A DNA stretch of 36,852 nt, taken from IMG/VR virus record IMGVR_UViG_3300042303_000322, positions 1-36,852 of that record, one strand, 5' to 3'. This stretch comes from a virus. Positions within the stretch are counted from its first letter, which is position 1. The number at the start of each line of letters is the position of its first letter. Position numbers and translations under genes: made by a program. Of the stretch, positions 1 to 6,021 are shown one piece after another. The notes under the pieces are model-generated. The model was given only the letters and a program-made list of their open reading frames with translations. It was not told the DNA's origin and made no database searches.

Positions 1-197
1 CTTTTATGTTTACCGTAATACCATTCTTTATTTACATCTAAGGCTACATGTATGATTGCTGGAATTACTATAGTACTATTATCTATACCGTTTCCTATTA
101 CTATATCATCTACGCCTCCTTCATATCCACTTACTATTACTCTTATGTCCTTGTCTTCTATCTTACTTAGACTTTCAATTAGTTCTTTAACTGTCAT
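1..197 (-). CDS. Small conserved-looking phage protein, 3' end outside window
   Basis: Open reading frame from an ATG at 197 running off the left edge, with 65 codons visible. The translation starts MTVKELIESLSKIEDKD and contains an acidic-glycine stretch, GYEGGVDD, followed by a hydrophobic beta-like segment. The start overlaps the stop of the preceding gene as ATGA, the overlap type used by most genes here, which supports it as real. I do not recognise a family with a function. The C-terminus cannot be judged because the window ends. Confidence 0.7.
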   Translation of the reverse strand, partial: MTVKELIESLSKIEDKDIRVIVSGYEGGVDDIVIGNGIDNSTIVIPAIIHVALDVNKEWYYGKHK

Positions 198-391
198 CTT
201 CCTCCATTTATTGCTGTTACAAGTATATGTTTGAATTGTTTTTCATCATCAAAGAGGTATTGTATGAATTTTACTTCATAATGATTACCTCCTATGGAGA
301 TTAACTCCCCTATTCTAGGCTTTATAATCTCTGTTTCGAAATCATATTCTGTATGACCTCCTTTCATTATAACCATTCTAGTCTTTATCAT
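194..391 (-). CDS. Hypothetical protein, 65 aa
   Basis: A small soluble protein, rich in charged residues and without membrane segments (MIKTRMVIMKGGHTEYDF at the start). The ATG lies 5 nt after the stop of the coiled-coil gene upstream, and the stop overlaps the next start as ATGA, so it sits in a tightly coupled string of short genes. An alternative internal ATG at codon 6 or 9 would shorten it slightly. No recognisable motif; function unknown. Confidence 0.6.
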   Translation of the reverse strand: MIKTRMVIMKGGHTEYDFETEIIKPRIGELISIGGNHYEVKFIQYLFDDEKQFKHILVTAINGGR

Positions 392-396
392 CTCTA

Positions 397-546
397 TTAT
401 TTTATAATGTTCTTTCTTTTTTCGTATTCTAATTCCTCTCTGAGTATTTTATTTTCATTTCTAAGCCTTTTTATCTCATCTAAGGTTGTTTTTATTTCCT
501 GGGCTTTCTCCTTATTAAAAACATCTTTGATTGTTATTTCTTTCAT
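397..546 (-). CDS. Hypothetical coiled-coil protein, 49 aa
   Basis: Translated directly from the minus strand: it begins MKEITIKDVFNKEKAQEIKT and continues into a Lys/Glu/Leu-rich helix (LDEIKRLRNENKILREELE) with clear heptad spacing of leucines and isoleucines. It is predicted to be almost wholly helical, so a small dimerising protein is likely. The start overlaps the upstream stop as ATGA, and the next gene starts 5 nt after its stop. Without it there would be a 150-nt hole in an otherwise gapless gene string. Function unknown. Confidence 0.65.
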   Translation of the reverse strand: MKEITIKDVFNKEKAQEIKTTLDEIKRLRNENKILREELEYEKRKNIIK

Positions 547-749
547 ATCTTTCTTATTTGTATTTTAAATACTTCCTTTATTTTTCTATGTCCGTTTGCA
601 TCCTCCTTACTTAGAATCTTGAGAAAGGTCATGTGACTGTTCTTTCTCTTTAATGTAAATGTTTCCGGATCATACCAATCGCTAAGGACGATTGTATACC
701 CTATCATTCCTGTAAGTCTCCAATACAATATCCAAAGTAACTTTTTCAT
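543..749 (-). CDS. Hypothetical protein, 68 aa
   Basis: A basic protein (MKKLLWILYWRLTG at the N-terminus, then SDWYDPETFTLKRKN). The hydrophobic N-terminus is short and probably not a full membrane span. It overlaps both neighbours by 4 nt as ATGA, which argues for translational coupling through this block of short genes. No family recognised; function unknown. Confidence 0.6.
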   Translation of the reverse strand: MKKLLWILYWRLTGMIGYTIVLSDWYDPETFTLKRKNSHMTFLKILSKEDANGHRKIKEVFKIQIRKI

Positions 750-895
750 ATCTCTGTTATTGAATTCTTACTTACTGCATGTGAGAAGTTTTCTCTATCT
801 CTGAGAATTACTACATCTAGTTCCGGTACCTCTTGTACGGCTATCCCCTCTATTATCATCCCGCTTCCTTTTCTAGAATTGAACATGACCTTCAT
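746..895 (-). CDS. Hypothetical protein, 49 aa
   Basis: The ATG at 895 is chosen because it follows the stop of the upstream 55-aa gene (900) and is preceded by a purine-rich AAGGGG. The longer form starting at 940 begins with TTG and would overlap most of the upstream gene's end. The protein reads MKVMFNSRKGSGMIIEGIAV and then a mixed beta-like sequence, suggesting a small beta-barrel-like fold, but no family is recognised. Confidence 0.55.
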   Translation of the reverse strand: MKVMFNSRKGSGMIIEGIAVQEVPELDVVILRDRENFSHAVSKNSITEI

Positions 896-899
896 CCCC

Positions 900-1067
900 T
901 TATACTTCTTCTGATACAATACTATCACCATCCTCTTCAATTGTTAGTAAATAATTAACTCCTTGTTCTGACTTCTTAACCTCTCCTGAGGCTATTAATA
1001 TCTCTGTCTCTTTGGCTCTTTCATGTAACATAAGAGCAATAGTTCTTTCCATATAGATTACTTTCAT
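900..1067 (-). CDS. Hypothetical protein, 55 aa
   Basis: Found by reading the minus strand between two accepted genes. The ATG follows the TAG of the upstream gene by one base, and the stop TAA lies 4 nt before the next start. The sequence starts MKVIYMERTIALMLHERAKE and ends in an acidic tail (EEDGDSIVSEEV). An alternative ATG at codon 6 is possible. Its placement fills the gap exactly. Function unknown. Confidence 0.6.
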   Translation of the reverse strand: MKVIYMERTIALMLHERAKETEILIASGEVKKSEQGVNYLLTIEEDGDSIVSEEV

Positions 1068-1068
1068 A

Positions 1069-1323
1069 CTATTGTATCATTTCAAATACATGCCACACAA
1101 AATATCCTTCCATGAATGTACAAATATATTTCGTATTGTCCTCTACTTGCCATCCTGTACCTACAATGGATATAAATCTATCCACTAATACATTCTCTGG
1201 ATCTACTAAAGCCCATATCATTGGCCTACCGTCTTGAATCTGTACTGTAAGTATCTCTGCCCCTAGAGGAAGCTTTATACTAGCATCTTGTGATCTTAAT
1301 TCGTACTTGTAAATTGTTTTCAT
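1069..1323 (-). CDS. Hypothetical protein, 84 aa
   Basis: A soluble protein with an alternating beta pattern (MKTIYKYELRSQDASIKLP, later IQDGRPMIWALVDPEN). This layout, with a short N-terminal strand, a LPxGAEILxVQxQxG segment and a tryptophan-containing core, is common in a small conserved phage/bacterial protein family whose role is unknown to me. It is the first gene after the GC-rich untranslated element at 1374-1417, so that element may act on its translation. Confidence 0.65.
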   Translation of the reverse strand: MKTIYKYELRSQDASIKLPLGAEILTVQIQDGRPMIWALVDPENVLVDRFISIVGTGWQVEDNTKYICTFMEGYFVWHVFEMIQ

Positions 1324-1351
1324 ATAGTTTTTATTTAGATTTTACCTCCAA

Positions 1352-1417
1352 CAACCTGGAAGGTTGGGAGAAATTGCGCGTGACACCTTCGGTGAGTAGT
1401 CTTGCGCCCCCTCCCCT
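1352..1417 (-). repeat. GC-rich structured intergenic element, copy 1
   Basis: An island of high GC in AT-rich DNA, lying between the stop at 1424 and the start at 1323. Positions 1374-1396 (plus strand starts TTGCGCGTGACACC) are identical over 23 nt to 26945-26967. Positions 1405-1417 (CGCCCCCTCCCCT) are identical over 13 nt to 26978-26990. The two blocks are separated by 8 nt here and 10 nt there. On the minus strand it holds a CACC-GAA-GGTG hairpin. This copy alone has a second perfect hairpin at 1352-1366 (CAACCT/AGGTTG). Function unknown; an mRNA structure or DNA-binding site is possible. Confidence 0.7.
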
Positions 1418-1423
1418 AAGTTT

Positions 1424-1522
1424 TTAAATCGAATCAATCTGCTCCTGTGTTAAACTATCTCTCCATTCATTGATGTATTTCTCTTCCTCATCAAGTAATG
1501 CCTGTAACTCTTCTTCTGTCAT
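1424..1522 (-). CDS. Hypothetical short acidic protein, 32 aa
   Basis: Minus-strand reading gives a 32-residue, strongly acidic, helical peptide starting MTEEELQALLDEEEKY and ending in DSI. It starts 16 nt after the previous gene's stop, downstream of an AAAGGATAAGAGCT stretch that may act as a ribosome site. It ends just before the GC-rich element. Very short, so being a true gene is likely but not certain. Confidence 0.45.
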   Translation of the reverse strand: MTEEELQALLDEEEKYINEWRDSLTQEQIDSI

Positions 1523-1538
1523 AGCTCTTATCCTTTAG

Positions 1539-1715
1539 TTATACAGAGACTTCATCAGTACCATCTACCAATATACTAATACCCTGGCATACTACAATGT
1601 ACTTATCCATTCCATTGTATCTAATCATCTCGCATTTAACCTTAGTCTGCTTACCGCTTACTGATAGTCCATTCATCTTAAACTTATCACCTGCTTTTAA
1701 ATCTTGTACTTTCAT
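1539..1715 (-). CDS. Hypothetical protein, 58 aa, SH3-like pattern
   Basis: The first gene after the promoter at 1743-1773. The translation starts MKVQDLKAGDKFKMNG; 'vxdLKaGDkF' openings are typical of small beta-barrel or SH3-like domains, here with two cysteines. The ATG is preceded by GTT, the start context repeated at about a dozen genes in this window. The coding frame fills the space between promoter and next gene. Function unknown. Confidence 0.6.
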   Translation of the reverse strand: MKVQDLKAGDKFKMNGLSVSGKQTKVKCEMIRYNGMDKYIVVCQGISILVDGTDEVSV

Positions 1716-1742
1716 AACCTTTATTTGTTTGTTTCTAATACT

Positions 1743-1773
1743 TAAAGATAAGAAAAAAGGCTCACATAAGCAA
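1743..1773 (-). promoter_or_regulatory. Promoter TTG-N20-TATCTTTA
   Basis: On the minus strand TTG (1773-1771) is followed after exactly 20 nt by TATCTTTA (1750-1743), matching the Bacteroidetes TTG...TAnnTTTG layout. The box ends 27 nt before the ATG at 1715. The TTG lies inside the terminator stem of the upstream SPFH gene. Confidence 0.75.
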
Positions 1774-1781
1774 GCCTTTTT
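1754..1781 (-). terminator. Rho-independent terminator after the SPFH gene
   Basis: A 9-bp stem AAAAAGGCT/AGCCTTTTT (1754-1762 with 1773-1781) and a 10-nt loop, followed on the minus strand by a T-rich tract that runs directly into the next promoter's TATCTTTA box. Confidence 0.8.
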
Positions 1782-1801
1782 ACATTTATTTTTAATATAT
1801 T

Positions 1802-2659
1802 TTAGTTTCTATTCAAGAGTATTCCTGATGTAGATCCAAAGACGTTATTAGATCCATACTCTGATGTACCATTGGTAGCTCTTATTCTAGCTGTCTCTGC
1901 TTTGTACAATTCTAATAACTTAGGTTGAGATAAGATTTCTTTTGTTTTAGCATCATATTGTGCTGCTTCATAGTTACCTTTTGCTAATGCTACTTTCTTT
2001 AATGCTGTCTGCTCTGCTTGCTTTGTCTGAGAGATAATAGTTGCTGTCTCTTGTAATACTGCAATCTTTCTTTCAATAGCTGCTTTATATGATTTAGGCA
2101 ATTGCATTTTAAGAATTGCAATGTTATTTAATGTGAATCCTTCCTTCTCTAAAGAAGCTGTTAAAGATCTTGTTACATTACCTTCATAGATATTTCTATG
2201 CTGTAATAAACTATCTGAAGCGAAGTTAACTGCATTGTCTAGTAACTCTTTTCTAACTATAGTTCTTACTCTTGAATTAATTAGATCTTCCATATCAACT
2301 CTATACTTGATAAATAATTCAGCTGCTCTTGCTCTCTGCAATTGTAAGTTAATAGATACATCTAATCCAAATGTCGCTCCATCTGCTGACGTTACATCAA
2401 TATGCTCATCTGTTGGAGAGTCTTCATCTACTGATGCTGTCCATACCTTGTGTTGAACTGATGTTGGATACATAAATACATCTTGTGTTGGCGGGAAATA
2501 GAAAATAAATCCACTTGCCATTTCAATGTTGGGAACTCCTTTATTGGTTCCAATTTGATCTACCACTAATGCTACTTCTGCCGAATCGGCAATCTTACAT
2601 GACCCTGCTAATCCTAATGTTACTAAGATCAACGCTACTACTACTAAAATTCTGTTCAT
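1802..2659 (-). CDS. SPFH/prohibitin-like (band 7) membrane protein
   Basis: 285 aa. Residues 1-20 form a hydrophobic export signal ending LAGSC, which could be a Bacteroidetes lipobox (Cys21) or a membrane anchor. The middle (about 30-190) has the SPFH pattern: VALVVDQIGTNKG, then a beta-rich part, then the ELLDNAVNFASDSLLQHRNIYEGN helix region and GFTLNNIAILKMQLP. The C-terminal third is an Ala/Lys/Glu-rich helix (KQAEQTALKKVALAKGNYEA), as in prohibitins, which form membrane-bound rings. It is last in a run of small membrane proteins and is followed by a strong terminator. Family assignment is good. The role in a phage is unknown; membrane organisation or control of a host protease such as FtsH is conceivable. 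Confidence 0.85.
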   Translation of the reverse strand: MNRILVVVALILVTLGLAGSCKIADSAEVALVVDQIGTNKGVPNIEMASGFIFYFPPTQDVFMYPTSVQHKVWTASVDEDSPTDEHIDVTSADGATFGLDVSINLQLQRARAAELFIKYRVDMEDLINSRVRTIVRKELLDNAVNFASDSLLQHRNIYEGNVTRSLTASLEKEGFTLNNIAILKMQLPKSYKAAIERKIAVLQETATIISQTKQAEQTALKKVALAKGNYEAAQYDAKTKEILSQPKLLELYKAETARIRATNGTSEYGSNNVFGSTSGILLNRN

Positions 2660-2712
2660 AACTACTTTTGTTTAAATTTAATTGTTTACTTTTATTTGTT
2701 TTTAATAATACT

Positions 2713-2743
2713 TAAAGATACGAAACTTACTTCGATAAATCTA
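2713..2743 (-). promoter_or_regulatory. Weak promoter candidate upstream of the SPFH gene
   Basis: A TATCTTTA box (2720-2713) identical to that of the 1743 promoter lies in the 81-nt gap upstream of the SPFH gene. The triplet 20 nt upstream is TAG (the previous gene's stop), not TTG, so the -33 element is imperfect. Confidence 0.45.
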
Positions 2744-3103
2744 CTCTAATCCTAATTTTTTTCTCTTCCAATTGCTTTTTGTTCCTTGTCCAAACATTGC
2801 ATCAATTCTAGGCTTTGATTTACTCCATGCTGGAATTGCTCCTACATACTCTATGTGATATGGGAAAACTAATCGAATTACTGCAGGAGATTGTTCAATA
2901 CTCTTCTTTACATTTGCTGAATATGTTGGATCTATTCTGTGAGTGTATTCTGAGATGTATACGTTAAAGCTATCTCCTAATTTATCTAGATAATCTTTTA
3001 CGGTTTGGTCATCTAATATACCGTCATTCTCTGCTAAAAATATTCCCAGTACTATTGTGAATATAAGCAGCAGTACTACTAAAACTACTATTAAAAATAC
3101 CAT
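2741..3103 (-). CDS. Hypothetical single-pass membrane protein, 120 aa
   Basis: Residues 2-23 are a strong hydrophobic span (VFLIVVLVVLLLIFTIVLGIF), followed by an acidic linker and a soluble domain with a basic C-terminus (KSNWKRKKLGLE). It probably has a membrane anchor with the bulk on one side. It lies 2 nt downstream of another membrane protein gene and one gene before the SPFH protein, so these may act together at the membrane. No family recognised. Confidence 0.65.
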   Translation of the reverse strand: MVFLIVVLVVLLLIFTIVLGIFLAENDGILDDQTVKDYLDKLGDSFNVYISEYTHRIDPTYSANVKKSIEQSPAVIRLVFPYHIEYVGAIPAWSKSKPRIDAMFGQGTKSNWKRKKLGLE

Positions 3104-3105
3104 AA

Positions 3106-3393
3106 CTATTCTTGTTTAACTTGTTTAACTTCTTCTTCTACTTCTTGCTCAGGCTCTTCTTGCTTAACTTCTTTACTCTCTAGATACTCCTTTGATAACT
3201 TACCCATGTACCCTCCTAAGTTCCATGCAAAGTACCCTATGGCTCCAATTGTTGATAGTGCTGCTAATACTCCAAATGTAAATGAAAGATTGCTTGGTTG
3301 ATTCATTAGATATGTTCCCACACCTATTAATTGGAATGATAACAACCATCCTATAAAAAATCCAATTGCTTTTAAAATTGTTTTTGTCTTCAT
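3106..3393 (-). CDS. Hypothetical two-TM membrane protein, 95 aa
   Basis: Two hydrophobic segments (about residues 10-30 and 38-60, the second containing FGVLAALSTIGAIGYFAWN) are followed by a highly charged Glu/Lys tail (VKQEEPEQEVEEEVKQ). It starts 1 nt after the preceding stop. The small two-helix membrane layout with a charged cytoplasmic tail resembles holins or membrane scaffolds, but the true lysis block is elsewhere in the window, so I do not call it a holin. Confidence 0.6.
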   Translation of the reverse strand: MKTKTILKAIGFFIGWLLSFQLIGVGTYLMNQPSNLSFTFGVLAALSTIGAIGYFAWNLGGYMGKLSKEYLESKEVKQEEPEQEVEEEVKQVKQE

Positions 3394-3394
3394 C

Positions 3395-3601
3395 TTATTT
3401 ACTATTTGATGTTGATTTGAATAATATATTGCAAAGGAATGTAAGTCCTAATGCTTGCCAAAATCCTATTGGATTGATTCCATCCACTGCTCCTACTAGA
3501 GCGTTATTCCAAAGCCACTGTGTTGGCCAAGCCAATAATACTGCTGTTAGTACTGCAACTCCTAAAGCTGCCATTACTGCTAATCCTACTTTTTCTACCA
3601 T
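3395..3601 (-). CDS. Small membrane protein, 68 aa, WPTQWLWN type
   Basis: An N-terminal hydrophobic span (AVMAALGVAVLTAVLLAWP), then WPTQWLWNNALVG, then a second hydrophobic stretch FWQALGLTFLCNILF and a short polar tail. The Trp-rich WP-x-LWN ... FWQALGL-x-x-LxxxLF pattern recurs in small proteins of Bacteroidetes phages, from memory; function unknown. Its start overlaps the upstream stop as TAATG. Confidence 0.65.
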   Translation of the reverse strand: MVEKVGLAVMAALGVAVLTAVLLAWPTQWLWNNALVGAVDGINPIGFWQALGLTFLCNILFKSTSNSK

Positions 3602-3840
3602 TATAATTCGTTTTCTGGTGTTCCTGTTAATGAATCTACTTCTGTGTATCTTGAATTGACTTGCTCTTTAAGAACTTCTCTTAAGTACTTTACATATTCT
3701 ACTCCTCCTACTCCTCTGATTGCTCTCTGAGGATCTTTATAAAGCTTATCGTGAGTCTTTCCATTCTTTTTAATTACTTGAATGTAATTTCCTTTTAAGT
3801 CTGCCATTAATTCCTTCGGTGTTTTTACTTTTCCTTCCAT
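3601..3840 (-). CDS. Hypothetical protein, 79 aa
   Basis: A soluble basic protein (MEGKVKTPKELMADLKGN, later GVGGVEYVKYLREVLKEQ). No signal, no transmembrane segment, no recognised motif. It lies 2 nt after the upstream gene and shares TAATG with the downstream membrane protein gene, so it is co-translated with the membrane-protein run. Confidence 0.55.
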   Translation of the reverse strand: MEGKVKTPKELMADLKGNYIQVIKKNGKTHDKLYKDPQRAIRGVGGVEYVKYLREVLKEQVNSRYTEVDSLTGTPENEL

Positions 3841-3842
3841 GT

Positions 3843-4082
3843 TTAGTTTATGTATATTAAATTTCCTTGTTGATCTTCTATCTTTGATACATCCATCTTC
3901 TTGTCCATATGCTCTAGAATAAATGCTCCATTCATTTGGAAGTACATATTGAAGGCTTGTTGAAATATTTCAAAGGGAGGTGTTACTCTATTCTTATCCT
4001 TATTCTCCAGGAAGTATTGGTAAAACCAAGCCAGATCATACTGGCCTGATTTTCTCATCTGTATATACTTTGCTCTATCCAT
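3843..4082 (-). CDS. Hypothetical protein, 79 aa
   Basis: A small helical protein rich in aromatics (MDRAKYIQMRKSGQYDLAWF, FEIFQQAFNMYFQMNG), likely an all-helical soluble fold. Its start overlaps the stop of the DUF932 gene by one base and it is transcribed with it. I do not recognise the family; a helper of the DUF932 protein is only a positional guess. Confidence 0.55.
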   Translation of the reverse strand: MDRAKYIQMRKSGQYDLAWFYQYFLENKDKNRVTPPFEIFQQAFNMYFQMNGAFILEHMDKKMDVSKIEDQQGNLIYIN

Positions 4083-4906
4083 TAGTTTACTAATGCTACT
4101 GCTAGCTTGAATAAATCTTGATTCACTTTAAGATCTTTCTCGAATGATTTGATCTTTCTAACCTTTCTAACCTTAGCACCATTCAATGCTGCTGAATATC
4201 CTCCTTGAGTAATCTTCTCTTGAATTACATTAAAGACTGTCCAAAGATCATTTCCTTTATCAGCATCTCTTATAGGAGTTAAAACGTCTTGAATAGTTTC
4301 TTCATCCCATACAGCATCGATTCTATTTGTTCTCAATTGCATTGCATCGATAGCTAACTGTCTTTGCTCTACTGGAGACAATTCTCTCAACTGCATTTGA
4401 TTTAAAATCATTACCTTATTAGGAAGATCAGCTACTGCTTGTGCTACTACTCCTCTTAATTCTTCGAAGGTATATCCTGTGTGACGTATTCTGAATGCTG
4501 AGAATTCCTCGTCAGCTACTACCAATCCATTTGAACATACCAATCTGTAGATTCCAATTCTAAACTGAAAAGAATTAAATCCATCATGGGAGTTCGTTAA
4601 AATGATTCTTGGAAAAGCATCATCACCATTCTTACCCTTGATCATAAGATCTGGATTCTGAAAGGATACCATGTGCTTGGAGAAGATTGTAGCCTTTTCA
4701 GACTTTCTAGCCTTTCTTTGAGAGGCTGTAACTGGAAGCCATCCTAACTTTTCTAAGTCATCGATGATAGTCTCAGTATTTACTAGTAAGTAATCCTTAC
4801 TAACTTTATCACTTGTTGGTGCTGTAGCGAATGCTACTGGTGCTAAAGCTTTTACTTGATCTTTTGAAAGGTAAGAATCTAAACCTGTGTTGAATTTTGC
4901 TAACAT
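4082..4906 (-). CDS. DUF932-family phage/plasmid-like protein
   Basis: 274 aa. The signature region at about residues 98-130 reads RIILTNSHDGFNSFQFRIGI followed by YRLVCSNGLVV, the most conserved part of DUF932 (phage/plasmid-like protein) proteins. The rest is helical with a basic C-terminal part (AKVRKVRKIKSFEKD). Family members are common in phages and plasmids and lack a firmly known role; some are compared with replication or DNA-binding proteins. It is the first gene after the promoter at 4937-4967, whose box ends 30 nt before the ATG. The start also has the repeated GTT-ATG context. Confidence 0.8.
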   Translation of the reverse strand: MLAKFNTGLDSYLSKDQVKALAPVAFATAPTSDKVSKDYLLVNTETIIDDLEKLGWLPVTASQRKARKSEKATIFSKHMVSFQNPDLMIKGKNGDDAFPRIILTNSHDGFNSFQFRIGIYRLVCSNGLVVADEEFSAFRIRHTGYTFEELRGVVAQAVADLPNKVMILNQMQLRELSPVEQRQLAIDAMQLRTNRIDAVWDEETIQDVLTPIRDADKGNDLWTVFNVIQEKITQGGYSAALNGAKVRKVRKIKSFEKDLKVNQDLFKLAVALVN

Positions 4907-4936
4907 AACTTATTGTTTTTAATTGATTTCTATACC

Positions 4937-4967
4937 TAAATATACGAACAAAGATTCGTTCTAGCAA
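4937..4967 (-). promoter_or_regulatory. Promoter TTG-N20-TATATTTA with inverted repeat in spacer
   Basis: On the minus strand TTG (4967-4965), 20 nt, then TATATTTA (4944-4937). It belongs to a three-member subgroup with an almost identical flank (TAGTTGCTAGA ... TTCGTATATTTAGGTA). An inverted repeat, GAACGAA-TC-TTTGTTC with one G-T wobble (4946-4961), sits between the boxes. Confidence 0.8.
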
Positions 4968-4990
4968 CTAATATACAAACTTTTTTTAAT

Positions 4991-5245
4991 TTATTTTACA
5001 AGGCCTAAATTCTTAGCTCTGTAATATCCCACTTCTTTTCCTGTTGCAGGATTTAAGAACATTTGTTTTGTTTTCGGAAGATTACTCTGTCTTTTTTCCT
5101 TTTTATTGAATTCATCTAAGTATTCTTTAGGATATTCGAACTCTGCTTTTATGATACCATTTACAATGCTAGCACCGTTGTAAGTGTAGGTCGTTATAAT
5201 TCCTGTGATATCACATGTAAATGTTTTAGTATAAGGCTTTACCAT
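4991..5245 (-). CDS. Hypothetical protein, 84 aa
   Basis: Begins MVKPYTKTFTCDITGIITTY and has a basic middle (NKKEKRQSNLPKTK). The FTCDITG start could be part of a small zinc or beta-ribbon fold, but only one cysteine is present. It overlaps the previous gene by 7 nt and is the last gene before the promoter at 4937-4967. Function unknown. Confidence 0.55.
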   Translation of the reverse strand: MVKPYTKTFTCDITGIITTYTYNGASIVNGIIKAEFEYPKEYLDEFNKKEKRQSNLPKTKQMFLNPATGKEVGYYRAKNLGLVK

Positions 5246-5535
5246 GTTTTTATTTCTTTAATTAATAAAAATGTATCTATTGCGTCGTCTCCCATCTCCC
5301 ACTCCTCATAGTGAGAAAGACAATTCTCTAATGCTATTATCCATTCCTTATGCGATAGCGATATTTCAAATACGGAATCACTCTCATCAAAAGTAATCTC
5401 AAATAGATTGGCTGTCTTCTTATGAAACATGAAAGCCTCTCTTATAGAATGTACTATTGCATTTGTAAGCTCTGGGCTCTTTCCTTTAAAGAATTCTGAG
5501 AATTCATCTGTGGATCTGAATACTAATTTTTTCAT
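5239..5535 (-). CDS. Hypothetical protein, 98 aa
   Basis: A soluble, acidic, helical protein. The segment HKEWIIALENCLSHYEEWEM recalls a small group of bacterial/phage proteins with 'EWxxxLExxLxxYExxExYE' of unknown role, but I would not assign a family. It shares ATGA with the upstream gene and overlaps the downstream gene by 7 nt, forming a three-gene unit behind the promoter at 5862-5892. Confidence 0.55.
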   Translation of the reverse strand: MKKLVFRSTDEFSEFFKGKSPELTNAIVHSIREAFMFHKKTANLFEITFDESDSVFEISLSHKEWIIALENCLSHYEEWEMGDDAIDTFLLIKEIKTW

Positions 5536-5858
5536 ATACGATTGCTGTTAGGTAAAGATTTTTGTGTTGATTCAATATATGGATTAGTTACAATTGTCTC
5601 TGTATCCATTCTGATTACTTCTAAGTTTGTTTGAAGAACATATACTGGACCGTTATAGTCATAGGTCTTAAATTCTATATCATTAAAACTATCCCCTATA
5701 CCTGGCTGTTTGATTGGCTCAGTTATTCTTCTCTTACCATCGAATGATCTAAAATCATTACAAGTAGTCCTATACCAGTTACCTTTTATACATACTTCTA
5801 ATACTCCTGAGGTATTAAAGTCATGAAGCTTCTTTACTGTTGCACCTGTTTTTTCCAT
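5532..5858 (-). CDS. Hypothetical protein, 108 aa, probably leaderless mRNA
   Basis: The ATG at 5858 (MEKTGATVKKLHDF) is chosen over an upstream TTG at 5876, because that TTG lies inside the promoter at 5862-5892. The TATATTTA box ends only 3 nt before the ATG, so transcription should start at or inside the start codon. The protein is beta-rich with several Thr/Asp repeats and no recognised motif. Its two downstream partners overlap in sequence. Confidence 0.6.
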   Translation of the reverse strand: MEKTGATVKKLHDFNTSGVLEVCIKGNWYRTTCNDFRSFDGKRRITEPIKQPGIGDSFNDIEFKTYDYNGPVYVLQTNLEVIRMDTETIVTNPYIESTQKSLPNSNRI

Positions 5859-5861
5859 ACC

Positions 5862-5892
5862 TAAATATACGAACAAAGGTTTGTTCTAGCAA
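5862..5892 (-). promoter_or_regulatory. Promoter TTG-N20-TATATTTA with perfect inverted repeat
   Basis: On the minus strand TTG (5892-5890) follows directly on the stop TAG of the 42-aa gene, then 20 nt, then TATATTTA (5869-5862). A perfect 7-bp inverted repeat GAACAAA-CC-TTTGTTC (5871-5886) fills the spacer. The ATG at 5858 is too close for a leader. Confidence 0.8.
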
Positions 5893-6021
5893 CTATTTCC
5901 TAAATAATTTCCAAAAAGAATTACTAATTGTTTTCTCTCTCAGCTTTTCATTCTGTTCAGATTGTTTGACAAGCTTGTTAGCTACAATTCTCTCCCTAGA
6001 GGGCTTAGTCTTCTTTTTCAT
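5893..6021 (-). CDS. Hypothetical basic protein, 42 aa
   Basis: Reading the minus strand gives MKKKTKPSRERIVANKLVKQ followed by SEQNEKLREKTISN and the tail SFWKLFRK. It is strongly basic and helical with an amphipathic aromatic C-terminus. The ATG lies inside the end of the HNH-like gene (17-nt overlap), and the stop TAG touches the -33 TTG of the next promoter. It fills an otherwise empty 128-nt gap. Function unknown; nucleic-acid or membrane-surface binding is possible. Confidence 0.55.
   Translation of the reverse strand: MKKKTKPSRERIVANKLVKQSEQNEKLREKTISNSFWKLFRK

Noticed and set aside
896-940. N-terminal extension of the 49-aa gene to 940
   Set aside because: It begins with TTG and overlaps the 55-aa gene at 900-1067, which fits the gap with an ATG next to the upstream stop.
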